In this document: positions 1 to 5,507 of the stretch, one piece after another
How positions within the stretch are numbered: the first letter of the stretch is position 1
Layout: every line of letters starts with the position of its first letter
Assembly: GCA_019234745.1 (NCBI GenBank)
Contig: JAFAKZ010000450.1
Span: 1-7,380 of the forward strand
DNA from: Burkholderiales bacterium
GTDB lineage: Bacteria; Pseudomonadota; Gammaproteobacteria; Burkholderiales; Chitinimonadaceae
DNA: 7,380 bases
Direction: 5' to 3'
The notes under the pieces: generated by a model
Told to the model about the DNA's origin: nothing
Database searches by the model: none
The model's input: the letters and a program-made list of their open reading frames with translations, nothing else
Position numbers and translations under genes: made by a program

Positions 1-722
1 GTGGGCGGATTGCCGTCGTAGATCAGGCTGTAGCGCTTCTGCAGATAGCTGTCGCGGATAAAGCTGTATTCGTCGCCGAAGTTTGCCGCATCCACCACCT
101 TTTCTGCGCCGAGCAGCTTGGCCCGTAGGTCGACGAACTTGAGCGCCGTCAGGCTGTTGCGCCAGGCCGTGTCGTGCAGGTGCGTACGCAGCGGGTCCAT
201 ATAGTAGGTGCCCAGCCAATCCGTGCTGTCGCGTAGCGTCTTGGGGCCCAGCAGGGGCGCTACGATATAGGGGCCGGAACCCACGCCCCAGCGGCCCAGC
301 ACCTGGCCGAAGTCGGCATTGTGCTTCTCCATACCCATGGGCGTGGCCCAATCGAGCAGGCCGAAGATGCCGATGGTGGAGTTCACCAGTATGCGGCCTG
401 CATCGCCGCCTGCGTCCTTGAACTTGCCTTCCAATACGTCGGACGCGCCGATATAGACGTCTTCCAGGTTGCCGAAGAAGTTCGATACGCTGCGGCGCAC
501 CGGTTGCGGCGTGATGGCCACATAGCCCTGGGCAATGGGCTTGGCCACTGCCTTGTCGATGGTCGTGTTGAAGGCGTAGACCTTGCGGTTGACGGGTTCG
601 AGCGGGTCGTAATGGTTGGCCGGTGTGGCGCAGCCCACGAGCGCGGCCAGGCCAAGCAAGGACAAAGCCCAGCGCGCCAAGCGGCCGGGTTCGATCAATG
701 TGCGGGGTTCAGCTGAGGGCAA
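1..722 (-). CDS. mlaA: MlaA (VacJ) outer-membrane lipoprotein, C-terminus cut by the window edge
   Basis: MlaA sits in the outer membrane, removes misplaced phospholipids from the outer leaflet and hands them to periplasmic MlaC. The 240 residues visible begin with a lipoprotein signal: a hydrophobic run (ALSLLGLAALVGC) ending in a lipobox, with Cys31 as the lipidation site. Family motifs follow: DPLEPVNRKVYAFN just after the signal, a glycine-rich stretch (NSTIGIFGLLDW), GPYIVAPLLGP, and near the cut end YSFIRDSYLQKR and LIYDGNPP. E. coli MlaA is about 251 residues, so probably only a short C-terminal tail is missing. The start is uncertain. I chose TTG at 722 because GGAGG lies six bases upstream; it overlaps the end of mlaB by 14 bases. 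TTG at 698 would give a more usual signal length (Cys23) but has no Shine-Dalgarno sequence, and an in-frame ATG at 740 lacks one too. It is the last mla gene in the visible operon. The family call is firm; the exact start is not. Confidence 0.93.
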   Translation of the reverse strand, partial: MPSAEPRTLIEPGRLARWALSLLGLAALVGCATPANHYDPLEPVNRKVYAFNTTIDKAVAKPIAQGYVAITPQPVRRSVSNFFGNLEDVYIGASDVLEGKFKDAGGDAGRILVNSTIGIFGLLDWATPMGMEKHNADFGQVLGRWGVGSGPYIVAPLLGPKTLRDSTDWLGTYYMDPLRTHLHDTAWRNSLTALKFVDLRAKLLGAEKVVDAANFGDEYSFIRDSYLQKRYSLIYDGNPP

Positions 723-984
723 GGAAGTCCTCCACGCCATAGAGTTTGGCCAGACTCACGAGGCTGGCGGGCGGGGCGTGCAGCGTCAGCGTCCGGCCGC
801 CTTCGCGCGCCTTGCGCCGCCAGTGCAGCAGCAGGCTGACGGCCGTCGAGTCCACTTCGGTGATGGCAGACAGGTCGACCGTCACGCCGTCGGCATCGAG
901 GCGGCCGTTCACCTCGCGCTGGATGCGCCTGATGGCGTCGAGCGTGAAGCTACCGGTCAGGGATACGGTGGCGGTGGCCGTCAT
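709..984 (-). CDS. mlaB: MlaB, STAS-domain subunit of the Mla ABC transporter
   Basis: This 91-residue protein is essentially a single STAS domain. In the inner-membrane MlaFEDB complex MlaB binds the ATPase MlaF on the cytoplasmic side and is needed for its assembly and activity. The sequence shows the STAS pattern: an N-terminal strand with G-F-T near residues 11-14 (GSFTLDAI), a strand ending VTVDLSAI at 34-41, and the conserved VDSTAVSLLL segment at 44-53. The Ser46/Thr47 pair sits where STAS proteins carry the regulatory Ser/Thr. The length is normal for MlaB. It has no signal peptide or membrane segment, as expected for a cytoplasmic subunit. It starts with ATG 20 bases after mlaC ends, with only a weak ribosome-binding sequence (GGAC region), so it may depend on upstream translation. 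Its 3' end overlaps the proposed mlaA start. Position in the mla operon supports the call more than sequence alone would, because STAS domains are common. Confidence 0.9.
   Translation of the reverse strand: MTATATVSLTGSFTLDAIRRIQREVNGRLDADGVTVDLSAITEVDSTAVSLLLHWRRKAREGGRTLTLHAPPASLVSLAKLYGVEDFLALS
729..733 (-). promoter_or_regulatory. Shine-Dalgarno sequence for mlaA, inside mlaB
   Basis: GGAGG on the minus strand lies six bases before the TTG at 722, within the last codons of mlaB. It is the main reason for preferring that start, and it suggests translational coupling of mlaA to mlaB. This rests on motif and spacing only. Confidence 0.5.
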
Positions 985-1004
985 GCGTCTGTTCGTCCGT
1001 TTGC

Positions 1005-1610
1005 TTAGTTTTGCAGCTTGGACGGCTGCGTGGCATTGCGGTCGGCCAGCGCCTTCACCAGGCCATCGATGCCGTCCTTCTGGATCGTCTGGTTGAAGTT
1101 CGTGCGGTAGGTCGTGACGAGGCTGGCGCCTTCCACTGCTACATCATAGACCTTCCAGGCGCCACCGATCTTGGTCAGGTGGTAGTCGATAGGGAAGGGC
1201 TGGCCGCTGGACGTCTGCACTTCCGTACGCACCAGCACGTCCGTGTCGGAGTCGGCCATCTTCACAGGCTTCACATCGATGTTCTCGATCTTGTTGGCCG
1301 TCAGCGCAGCGGAATAGGTGCGTACCAACAGGGTGCGGAATTCGCGCGTCAGGGCGGCCTGCTGGTCCGGCGTGGCTTCGCGCCAGTACTTGCCCACGGC
1401 CAATGCAGTGAGGCGCGTGAAGTCGAAGTTCGGCAGCGCCTTGGATTCGATCAGGTCCTTGAAGCGCTTGTCGCCGATGGTCAGGTTTTCCTTCTTGATG
1501 ACGTCGAGCACTTCCCTGCTCGTCGTGCGTACCAACTGTTCCGGCGCCGGTACGTCAGCCGTCGCGGCGACACCCACGAGCAGCAGGAAGGAGAGGAGAA
1601 GCTTGCGCAT
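1005..1610 (-). CDS. mlaC: MlaC, periplasmic phospholipid-binding carrier
   Basis: MlaC carries phospholipid through the periplasm between MlaA at the outer membrane and the MlaFEDB complex at the inner membrane. The 201-residue product is the usual length. It opens with a clear Sec signal peptide (MRKLLLSFLLLVGVAATA), with a likely signal peptidase I cut after Ala18 (A-T-A). The mature protein shows the Tol_Tol_Ttg2 family pattern: a helical N-terminal half with FDFTRLTALAVGKYW (62-76) and EFRTLLVRTYSAAL (90-103), then a strand-rich half with PIDYHLTKIGGAWKVYDVAVEG (140-161). The family-typical SLVTTYRTNFNQTI (163-176) follows, near the C-terminal helix. An AGGA sequence stands seven bases before the ATG, a good ribosome-binding site. 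The gene begins 24 bases after mlaD and ends 20 bases before mlaB. Confidence 0.95.
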   Translation of the reverse strand: MRKLLLSFLLLVGVAATADVPAPEQLVRTTSREVLDVIKKENLTIGDKRFKDLIESKALPNFDFTRLTALAVGKYWREATPDQQAALTREFRTLLVRTYSAALTANKIENIDVKPVKMADSDTDVLVRTEVQTSSGQPFPIDYHLTKIGGAWKVYDVAVEGASLVTTYRTNFNQTIQKDGIDGLVKALADRNATQPSKLQN

Positions 1611-1634
1611 GATGTATTCCTATCAGTTCTTCAA

Positions 1635-2135
1635 TTACTTGGCGGGCGTCGCTGCGGCCGGTGCCGCAGCGCTGTCCTTATTATCGGCGGCCTTGCTGAA
1701 CATGAACTGACTGATCAGCTTTTCCAGCACGATGGCCGACGAGGTTAGGGTGATCTTGTCGCCGTCCTTTAGATTGGCCTCATCCCCGCCGGGCTCAAGA
1801 CCCACATACTGGTCGCCCAGGATGCCGGAGGTCAGGATGTCGGCCGACGAATCCTTGCTGAACTGGAAGCCCTGCTCGATATCGATGCTTACAATGGCGC
1901 GATAGCTCTTGGGGTCGAGACGGATGCCGGAGACGCGGCCGACCACGACGCCGGCACTTTTCACGGGTGCGCGTACCTTGAGGCCGCCGATATTGTCGAA
2001 GGCGGCGGTGACGCGGTAGGTGGCCTTGGCGGCGGCCTCGGACGCGTTGCTCACGCGCAGCACCAGGAAGGTGAGGGACAGCATGCCCACCGTAACGAAA
2101 AGGCCGACCCAGAAGTCGTAGATGCGGCGATTCAT
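1635..2135 (-). CDS. mlaD: MlaD, inner-membrane-anchored MCE-domain lipid-transport protein
   Basis: MlaD forms a hexameric ring in the periplasm, anchored to the inner membrane above MlaE, through which phospholipid passes. The 166-residue protein has a short cytoplasmic N-terminus (MNRRIYDF) and one membrane helix at about residues 9-27. A single MCE domain follows at about 40-116 (YRVTAAFDNIGGLKVRAPVK at 40-59, then GVVVGRVSGI and GILGDQYVGLEPGG). A helix at about 134-147 (AIVLEKLISQFMFS) matches the pore-lining C-terminal helix known from E. coli MlaD. The tail (about 150-166) is rich in Ala and Pro, looks disordered and is typical of beta- and gammaproteobacterial versions. An AGAGGA sequence six to seven bases upstream supports the ATG start, which lies one base after the mlaE stop codon, so the two are likely translationally coupled. 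No key segment is missing. Confidence 0.95.
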   Translation of the reverse strand: MNRRIYDFWVGLFVTVGMLSLTFLVLRVSNASEAAAKATYRVTAAFDNIGGLKVRAPVKSAGVVVGRVSGIRLDPKSYRAIVSIDIEQGFQFSKDSSADILTSGILGDQYVGLEPGGDEANLKDGDKITLTSSAIVLEKLISQFMFSKAADNKDSAAAPAAATPAK

Positions 2136-2136
2136 A

Positions 2137-2931
2137 TCAAGTTCCTCTAAGCATGAAGGCGGTCAGGATGAAATCCAGACCCAATATGGCGAGCGACGAG
2201 GTGACGACGGTGCGCGTGGTAGCGCCCGACACGCCTTCGGCGGTGGGTTGCGCGTCGAAGCCCTCGAACACGGCGATGGTGCTCACGGCCACGCCGAAAA
2301 TCAGACTCTTGATGATGCCGTTGCCGATGTCGTAGTGCAGGTCGACCTGGGCCTGCATCTGCGACCAGAAGGTGCCCTTGTCCAGGCCCAGCCAGACGAC
2401 GCCGACCAGGTAGCCGCCAAAGATGCCCACGGCGGAGAACAGCAGCGCCAGAAGCGGCATGGACAGCACGCCGGCCCAGAAGCGCGGTGCGATCACGCGG
2501 GCGACCGGGTTCACGGCCATCATTTCCATGGCGACTAGCTGCTCGGTGGCCTTCATCAGGCCGATTTCGGCCGTGATGGCGGAACCGGCGCGGCTGGCAA
2601 ACAGGAGGCCCGATACCACGGGGCCCAGCTCGCGCAAGAGGCTCAGTGCCACCAGCACGCCGGAGGCTTCCGCCGAGCCGTAGCGGGTAAGCGTGTCGTA
2701 GCCCTGCAGGCACAGCACCATACCGACGAACAAACCCGACACGACGATGATCACGAGCGACAACACGCCCGTGTAATACGTCTCGCGGATGATCAGGTTG
2801 AAGCGGCGCAACGCCATGCCGGACTGGAACAGCACGGCGAAGAAGAAGCGCGTGCCGAAACCCAGCTTGATGAGGGCTTCGACGAAGGGGCTGCCGATAA
2901 AGCGCAGGCGGCCGGCTAGCCAATCAAACAC
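2137..2931 (-). CDS. mlaE: MlaE, permease of the Mla phospholipid ABC transporter
   Basis: MlaE is the membrane permease of the MlaFEDB complex; two copies pair with two MlaF ATPases and sit under the MlaD ring. The 264-residue protein is the normal family size (about 260). It has an N-terminal amphipathic region and hydrophobic segments at about 54-77, 151-180, 205-222 and 240-260. The MlaE-family signature is present: LLRELGPVVSGLLFASRAGSAITAEIG spans 98-124, followed by MKATEQLVAMEMMAVNP (126-142), the cytoplasmic region that contacts the ATPase. A second conserved block, ATTRTVVTSSLAILGLDFI, lies at 237-255. The start codon is GTG. An in-frame TGA stands two codons upstream, so no longer N-terminus is possible. 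The first eight bases overlap the end of mlaF, and a G-run just upstream may act as the ribosome-binding site; translation is probably coupled to mlaF. Confidence 0.96.
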   Translation of the reverse strand: MFDWLAGRLRFIGSPFVEALIKLGFGTRFFFAVLFQSGMALRRFNLIIRETYYTGVLSLVIIVVSGLFVGMVLCLQGYDTLTRYGSAEASGVLVALSLLRELGPVVSGLLFASRAGSAITAEIGLMKATEQLVAMEMMAVNPVARVIAPRFWAGVLSMPLLALLFSAVGIFGGYLVGVVWLGLDKGTFWSQMQAQVDLHYDIGNGIIKSLIFGVAVSTIAVFEGFDAQPTAEGVSGATTRTVVTSSLAILGLDFILTAFMLRGT

Positions 2932-3754
2932 GTTTCACCCCCATGAGGTCTTCGGCATAAGGGGCTGCCGGGTATTGGAAAGGCACGGGACCGTCGGGCA
3001 GGCCGCCCACGAACTGGCGTACGAAGGGTTCTTCGGATGCGCGGATCTCGTCCGCCGTGCCCTGGGCTACGATCTTACCTTCCGAGACGAAATAGACGTA
3101 ATCGACGATGGCGAGCGACTCCATCACATCGTGCGTGACGAGGATGGAGGTGGCGCCCAGCGCATCGTTGAGCTGGCGGATAAGCTGGCCGATCACGCCC
3201 AACGAGATGGGGTCGAGGCCGGCGAAGGGCTCGTCGTACATCATCAGCATGGGGTCGAGCGCGATGGCGCGGGCGAGCGCCACGCGGCGCGCCATGCCGC
3301 CCGAGAGTTCCGAGGGCATCAGGCGGGCGGCGCCGCGCAGGCCCACGGCGTTGAGTTTCATCAGCACCAGGTCGCGGATCATGGACTCTGGCAAGTCCGT
3401 GTGCTCGCGCATCTGAAAGGCGACGTTCTCGTACACGGACATATCCGTGAACAGGGCGCCGAACTGGAACAGCATGCCCATCTTGCGGCGCAACAGATAG
3501 AGCGCGTCGGAGTCGAGCTCGTTCACGACCTTGCCGGCCACGCGCACTTCGCCGCGGGAGGGCTTGATCTGCCCGCCGATCAGACGCAGCAGCGTGGTTT
3601 TGCCGCAACCCGAGCCGCCCATGATAGCCACGACCTTGCCGCGCGGAATCGAAAGGCTAATGCCCTTCAGGATGGTGCGGGCATCGTAGGCAAAGGTGAC
3701 GTTGTCGACTTCGACAAGCGGAGAATCGGGCACGGCAGGGGCGCTCGTAGGCAT
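2924..3754 (-). CDS. mlaF: MlaF, ATPase of the Mla phospholipid ABC transporter
   Basis: MlaF is the cytoplasmic ATP-hydrolysing subunit that powers phospholipid movement through MlaE and MlaD. The 276-residue protein has a complete ABC domain. It carries Walker A GGSGCGKT at 46-53, Q-loop FQFGALF with Gln97, signature LSGGM at 150-154, Walker B MMYDEP at 171-176 with catalytic Glu175, D-loop GLD at 179-181 and switch His208. The FQFGALF Q-loop and SGGMARRVALARAI signature are typical of the MlaF/Ttg2A group rather than of importers in general. The C-terminal extension after about residue 245 (FVGGLPDGPVPFQYP) matches the tail that in E. coli contacts the neighbouring MlaF. It is the first gene of the operon. 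The ATG at 3754 has no clear Shine-Dalgarno sequence. A GTG at 3733 (Val8) is an alternative start but has none either, and the first 12 residues look non-essential. The family call is firm. Confidence 0.96.
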   Translation of the reverse strand: MPTSAPAVPDSPLVEVDNVTFAYDARTILKGISLSIPRGKVVAIMGGSGCGKTTLLRLIGGQIKPSRGEVRVAGKVVNELDSDALYLLRRKMGMLFQFGALFTDMSVYENVAFQMREHTDLPESMIRDLVLMKLNAVGLRGAARLMPSELSGGMARRVALARAIALDPMLMMYDEPFAGLDPISLGVIGQLIRQLNDALGATSILVTHDVMESLAIVDYVYFVSEGKIVAQGTADEIRASEEPFVRQFVGGLPDGPVPFQYPAAPYAEDLMGVKRV

Positions 3755-3800
3755 TGGGGCGGTGATTTTACGGCAAGGCTACCTCCGACACCAGTTGTTA

Positions 3801-3830
3801 AAAATAGTTCACGTTGCAGTGCAGCAACAA
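3801..3830 (-). promoter_or_regulatory. Candidate sigma-70 promoter for the mla operon
   Basis: On the minus strand TTGTTG (3830-3825) and TATTTT (3806-3801) are separated by 18 bases. Transcription would start near 3794, giving a leader of about 40 bases before the mlaF ATG. The hexamers are only moderate matches to TTGACA and TATAAT. No experiment is implied; this is the best candidate seen by eye. Confidence 0.4.
3813..3828. repeat. 16-bp imperfect dyad in the candidate mla promoter
   Basis: GTTGC at 3813-3817 faces GCAAC at 3824-3828; the full 16 bases are symmetric except for one A/A mismatch and the centre pair. It lies in the spacer and -35 region of the proposed mla promoter, the position expected of a repressor operator. 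It could also be a chance short repeat. Confidence 0.4.
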
Positions 3831-3871
3831 TTATCGCCCTTGCATGCAGGGTGGGCCTTGATGTTACGATT

Positions 3872-3885
3872 GTCGAAATTTCGAC
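3872..3885. repeat. Perfect 14-bp palindrome GTCGAAATTTCGAC, possible operator
   Basis: The sequence reads identically on both strands over 14 bases. It lies roughly in the middle of the divergent region and overlaps the -35 element of the plus-strand promoter candidate. Its length and position fit a dimeric regulator site. I cannot name the regulator; self-regulation by the adjacent response regulator is one possibility. Confidence 0.5.
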
Positions 3886-3909
3886 GGTATATGAGGGCCT
3901 GCTTATGAT
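3881..3909 (+). promoter_or_regulatory. Candidate sigma-70 promoter for the response regulator gene
   Basis: TCGACG (3881-3886, four of six bases matching the -35 consensus) and TATGAT (3904-3909, five of six matching the -10 consensus) are 17 bases apart. Transcription would start near 3916, leaving a leader of about 96 bases. A weaker alternative uses TTACGA (3864-3869) and TATATG (3888-3893) with an 18-base spacer and starts near 3900. The choice matters because only the upstream start would put most of the left arm of the adjacent inverted repeat into RNA. Confidence 0.4.
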
Positions 3910-4000
3910 TGATTCGGTAGGGTGCCCAGTCTGGGCCACGTGTGGCGCAGTGCGCGGCATTGCCTTCCGCCCGAACCGCTCCCAACGAATCATAAGTAGG
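3898..4000. repeat. 103-base structured element with 13-bp inverted ends and internal hairpins
   Basis: CCTGCTTATGATT (3898-3910) and AATCATAAGTAGG (3988-4000) are inverted copies matching at 12 of 13 positions; the exception would be a G-U pair in RNA. The 77 bases between contain three short inverted repeats, each with a one-base centre: GCCCAG-T-CTGGGC (3924-3936), GCGCA-G-TGCGC (3945-3955) and GGCA-T-TGCC (3956-3964, centre at 3960). The right end includes the purine-rich AGTAGG (3995-4000), the only ribosome-binding-like sequence before the GTG at 4012, although its 11-base spacing is long. Folded RNA would hide that sequence in the outer helix. Other readings are paired DNA sites for a looping regulator, or a small inverted-repeat element without a visible target duplication. 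The sequence pattern is seen directly; its function is not known. Confidence 0.55.
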
Positions 4001-4011
4001 TACTAATAGAC

Positions 4012-5439
4012 GTGGATACAGCGCGCCCAAGGCTTTTGTTGGTAGATGACGATCCACTCATCCTGGAAACGCTCGGTTTCGTGCTGGGGGGCGAGTACCA
4101 AATACGTACGGCCAGCAATCGGCCTGAGGCGATTGCACTGGCGACCTCTGTTGAGTTCAAGCCGCAGCTTGCCCTGGTCGACCTGGGCTTGCCGCCTGAT
4201 CCGCATCGACCCGATGAGGGTTTCCGTCTGATTGTCGAGCTGGCGGCGCTGGTGCCCGACCTGAAGATATTGGCCCTGTCTGGCCAGACTTCGCCACAGA
4301 ACGCCCGTCATGCCCGCACCCTGGGGGCTGTGGACTTTGTCGAAAAGCCGGCTAGCCCGGAGGCGCTGAAGGCTGCCCTGGCGCGTGCGCTGAATTGGCG
4401 TCGTGCGGACGAAGGCATTGCGCCGCAGCTGGAAGTGGCCGGGCTGATCGGTCAAAGCCCGTCCATGGAGCGCTTGCGCAAGCAGGCGCACCAGTTTGCA
4501 GGCTCGCCCTTTCCCGTGTTGATCGTGGGTGAGTCCGGCTCCGGCAAGGAGGCGGTGGCGCGTGCGCTGCACGTGCAGTCTTCGCGCGCGGCGCAACCCT
4601 ATCTGGCGCTGAATTGCGCCGCTTTGACAGAAAGTTTGATCGAGGCGACGCTGTTCGGCCACGCCAAAGGCGCGTTTACCGGCGCGGCGACGGCGCGGGC
4701 CGGTTACTTCGAAGAGGTGGGCGAGGGGACGCTATTCCTGGATGAGGTGGGCGAGCTGCCGCTGGGCGTGCAGGCCAAGCTCTTGCGTGTGCTGGAGAAT
4801 GGCGAATTCCAGCGCCTGGGCGAGACGCAGCCGCGCAAGAGCCAGGCGCGCGTGGTGGCGGCGACCAACCGAGACCTGCGCCGCCTGTCGCGCACGGGCG
4901 AATTTCGCGTCGATCTGTACCACCGTCTTTCTGTGCTCACCATCGAAACGCCGCCCCTGCGTGACTTGGGCGACGACCGCTGGCTGCTGTTCGAACACTT
5001 TGTTGGCCTATACGCAAAACAGCTGGCGGTGGTGCCCTTCCGCTTGGACGAGGCGGCGCGGCAGCGCTGGAATCGCTACCCCTTCCCCGGCAATGTGCGC
5101 GAATTGCGCAATATTGCGATTCGCCTGCTCGCCAAGTACCCGGGTGGCATGGTCGATGCGGCTGGCCTGGTGGCGGAATTCGACGTCGACGCCGATCCGC
5201 TACCCGCGGCCGACGCTGTGCCGGCCGAAGTGGGTCGCCCCAGTGTGACTGCCGCCATGCACGTATTGCGCGAGGCGGGCGACTTCCATTTGGATGATTG
5301 GCTGGCGCAATGGGAGAAAGCCTATGTCGACGCTGCCTTGGCCTTGTCCGACGGCAATATGACGCAGGCGGCGCGGCTGCTCGGCGTGAACCGAACGACG
5401 TTGTACAGCCGCCTCGACAGCCGGCGCGACAAGGCTTAA
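4012..5439 (+). CDS. Sigma-54-dependent response regulator (REC / AAA+ / Fis HTH), PrsR-like
   Basis: This is a DNA-binding activator of sigma-54 RNA polymerase, presumably switched on by phosphorylation from a histidine kinase. Its 475 residues carry three domains. The REC domain (about 6-125) has the acidic pocket D12-D13-D14, phospho-acceptor Asp57, Ser90 and Lys112. The AAA+ domain (about 145-370) has Walker A GESGSGKE at 173-180, GAFTGA at 220-225, Walker B TLFLDE at 240-245, probable arginine fingers near 299 and 305, and the sensor-II block PFPGNVRELRN at 357-367. A Fis-type helix-turn-helix occupies about 446-468 (NMTQAARLLGVNRTTLYSRL). The REC segment DLGLPPDPHRPDEGF (57-71) resembles the PrsR group linked to exopolysaccharide and PEP-CTERM systems, so I call it PrsR-like only. 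The GTG start is forced: an in-frame TAG lies at 3997-3999 and no other start lies between. No kinase is in the window. The MSHA genes begin 68 bases downstream and may be targets or operon partners; that link is inference. Confidence 0.93.
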   Translation: MDTARPRLLLVDDDPLILETLGFVLGGEYQIRTASNRPEAIALATSVEFKPQLALVDLGLPPDPHRPDEGFRLIVELAALVPDLKILALSGQTSPQNARHARTLGAVDFVEKPASPEALKAALARALNWRRADEGIAPQLEVAGLIGQSPSMERLRKQAHQFAGSPFPVLIVGESGSGKEAVARALHVQSSRAAQPYLALNCAALTESLIEATLFGHAKGAFTGAATARAGYFEEVGEGTLFLDEVGELPLGVQAKLLRVLENGEFQRLGETQPRKSQARVVAATNRDLRRLSRTGEFRVDLYHRLSVLTIETPPLRDLGDDRWLLFEHFVGLYAKQLAVVPFRLDEAARQRWNRYPFPGNVRELRNIAIRLLAKYPGGMVDAAGLVAEFDVDADPLPAADAVPAEVGRPSVTAAMHVLREAGDFHLDDWLAQWEKAYVDAALALSDGNMTQAARLLGVNRTTLYSRLDSRRDKA

Positions 5440-5496
5440 GCCAGGTGCAAGGTGGCGCAGGCTAATATGATGATCACGAATGGACGCGGAAGGCAC

Positions 5497-5502
5497 AGGG
5501 AG
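5497..5502 (+). promoter_or_regulatory. Shine-Dalgarno sequence for the mshM-like gene
   Basis: AGGGAG stands five bases before the ATG at 5508. It is the strongest ribosome-binding site on the plus strand of the window and fixes that start. The rest of the 68-base gap after the regulator stop shows neither a hairpin terminator nor a good promoter, so co-transcription with the regulator is possible. Confidence 0.75.
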
Positions 5503-5507
5503 AAGAC

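Larger units (their letters stand above)
3755..4011. other. Divergent intergenic region between mlaF and the response regulator gene
   Basis: This is the only gap of this size in the window. It is less GC-rich than its flanks and holds no convincing gene; an open frame crossing it on the plus strand is a read-through of DNA antisense to mlaF. It contains several dyads, listed separately, plus a small palindrome TGCATGCA at 3841-3848. It must carry the start signals for the mla operon on one strand and probably for the response regulator on the other. I found no sigma-54 type site (GG-N10-GC in suitable context) here by eye. Confidence 0.8.

Noticed and set aside
1011..1748. Plus-strand open frame of 245 codons opposite mlaC and part of mlaD
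   Set aside because: It is antisense to two well-supported genes, has no ribosome-binding site and shows composition typical of a shadow frame.
2147..2923. Alternative minus-strand frame of 258 codons inside mlaE
   Set aside because: Its product is Arg/Pro-rich and without membrane segments, whereas the mlaE frame carries the full family signature.
3898..4000. Small transposable (MITE-like) element
   Set aside because: The inverted ends are suggestive but I see no flanking target-site duplication and no second copy in the window. It stays possible only if copies exist elsewhere in the genome.
2789..4006. Long plus-strand open frame of 405 codons across mlaF and the intergenic region
   Set aside because: It is antisense to mlaF, which has every ABC motif. 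The frame encodes a His/Ala/Gly/Arg-rich product without recognisable domains, as expected of the opposite strand of GC-rich genes.
5440..5507. TATGAT at 5466-5471 as a separate promoter for the ATPase gene
   Set aside because: The matching -35 position (around 5443-5448, AGGTGC) does not resemble the consensus, and no sigma-54 GG-N10-GC site fits either.
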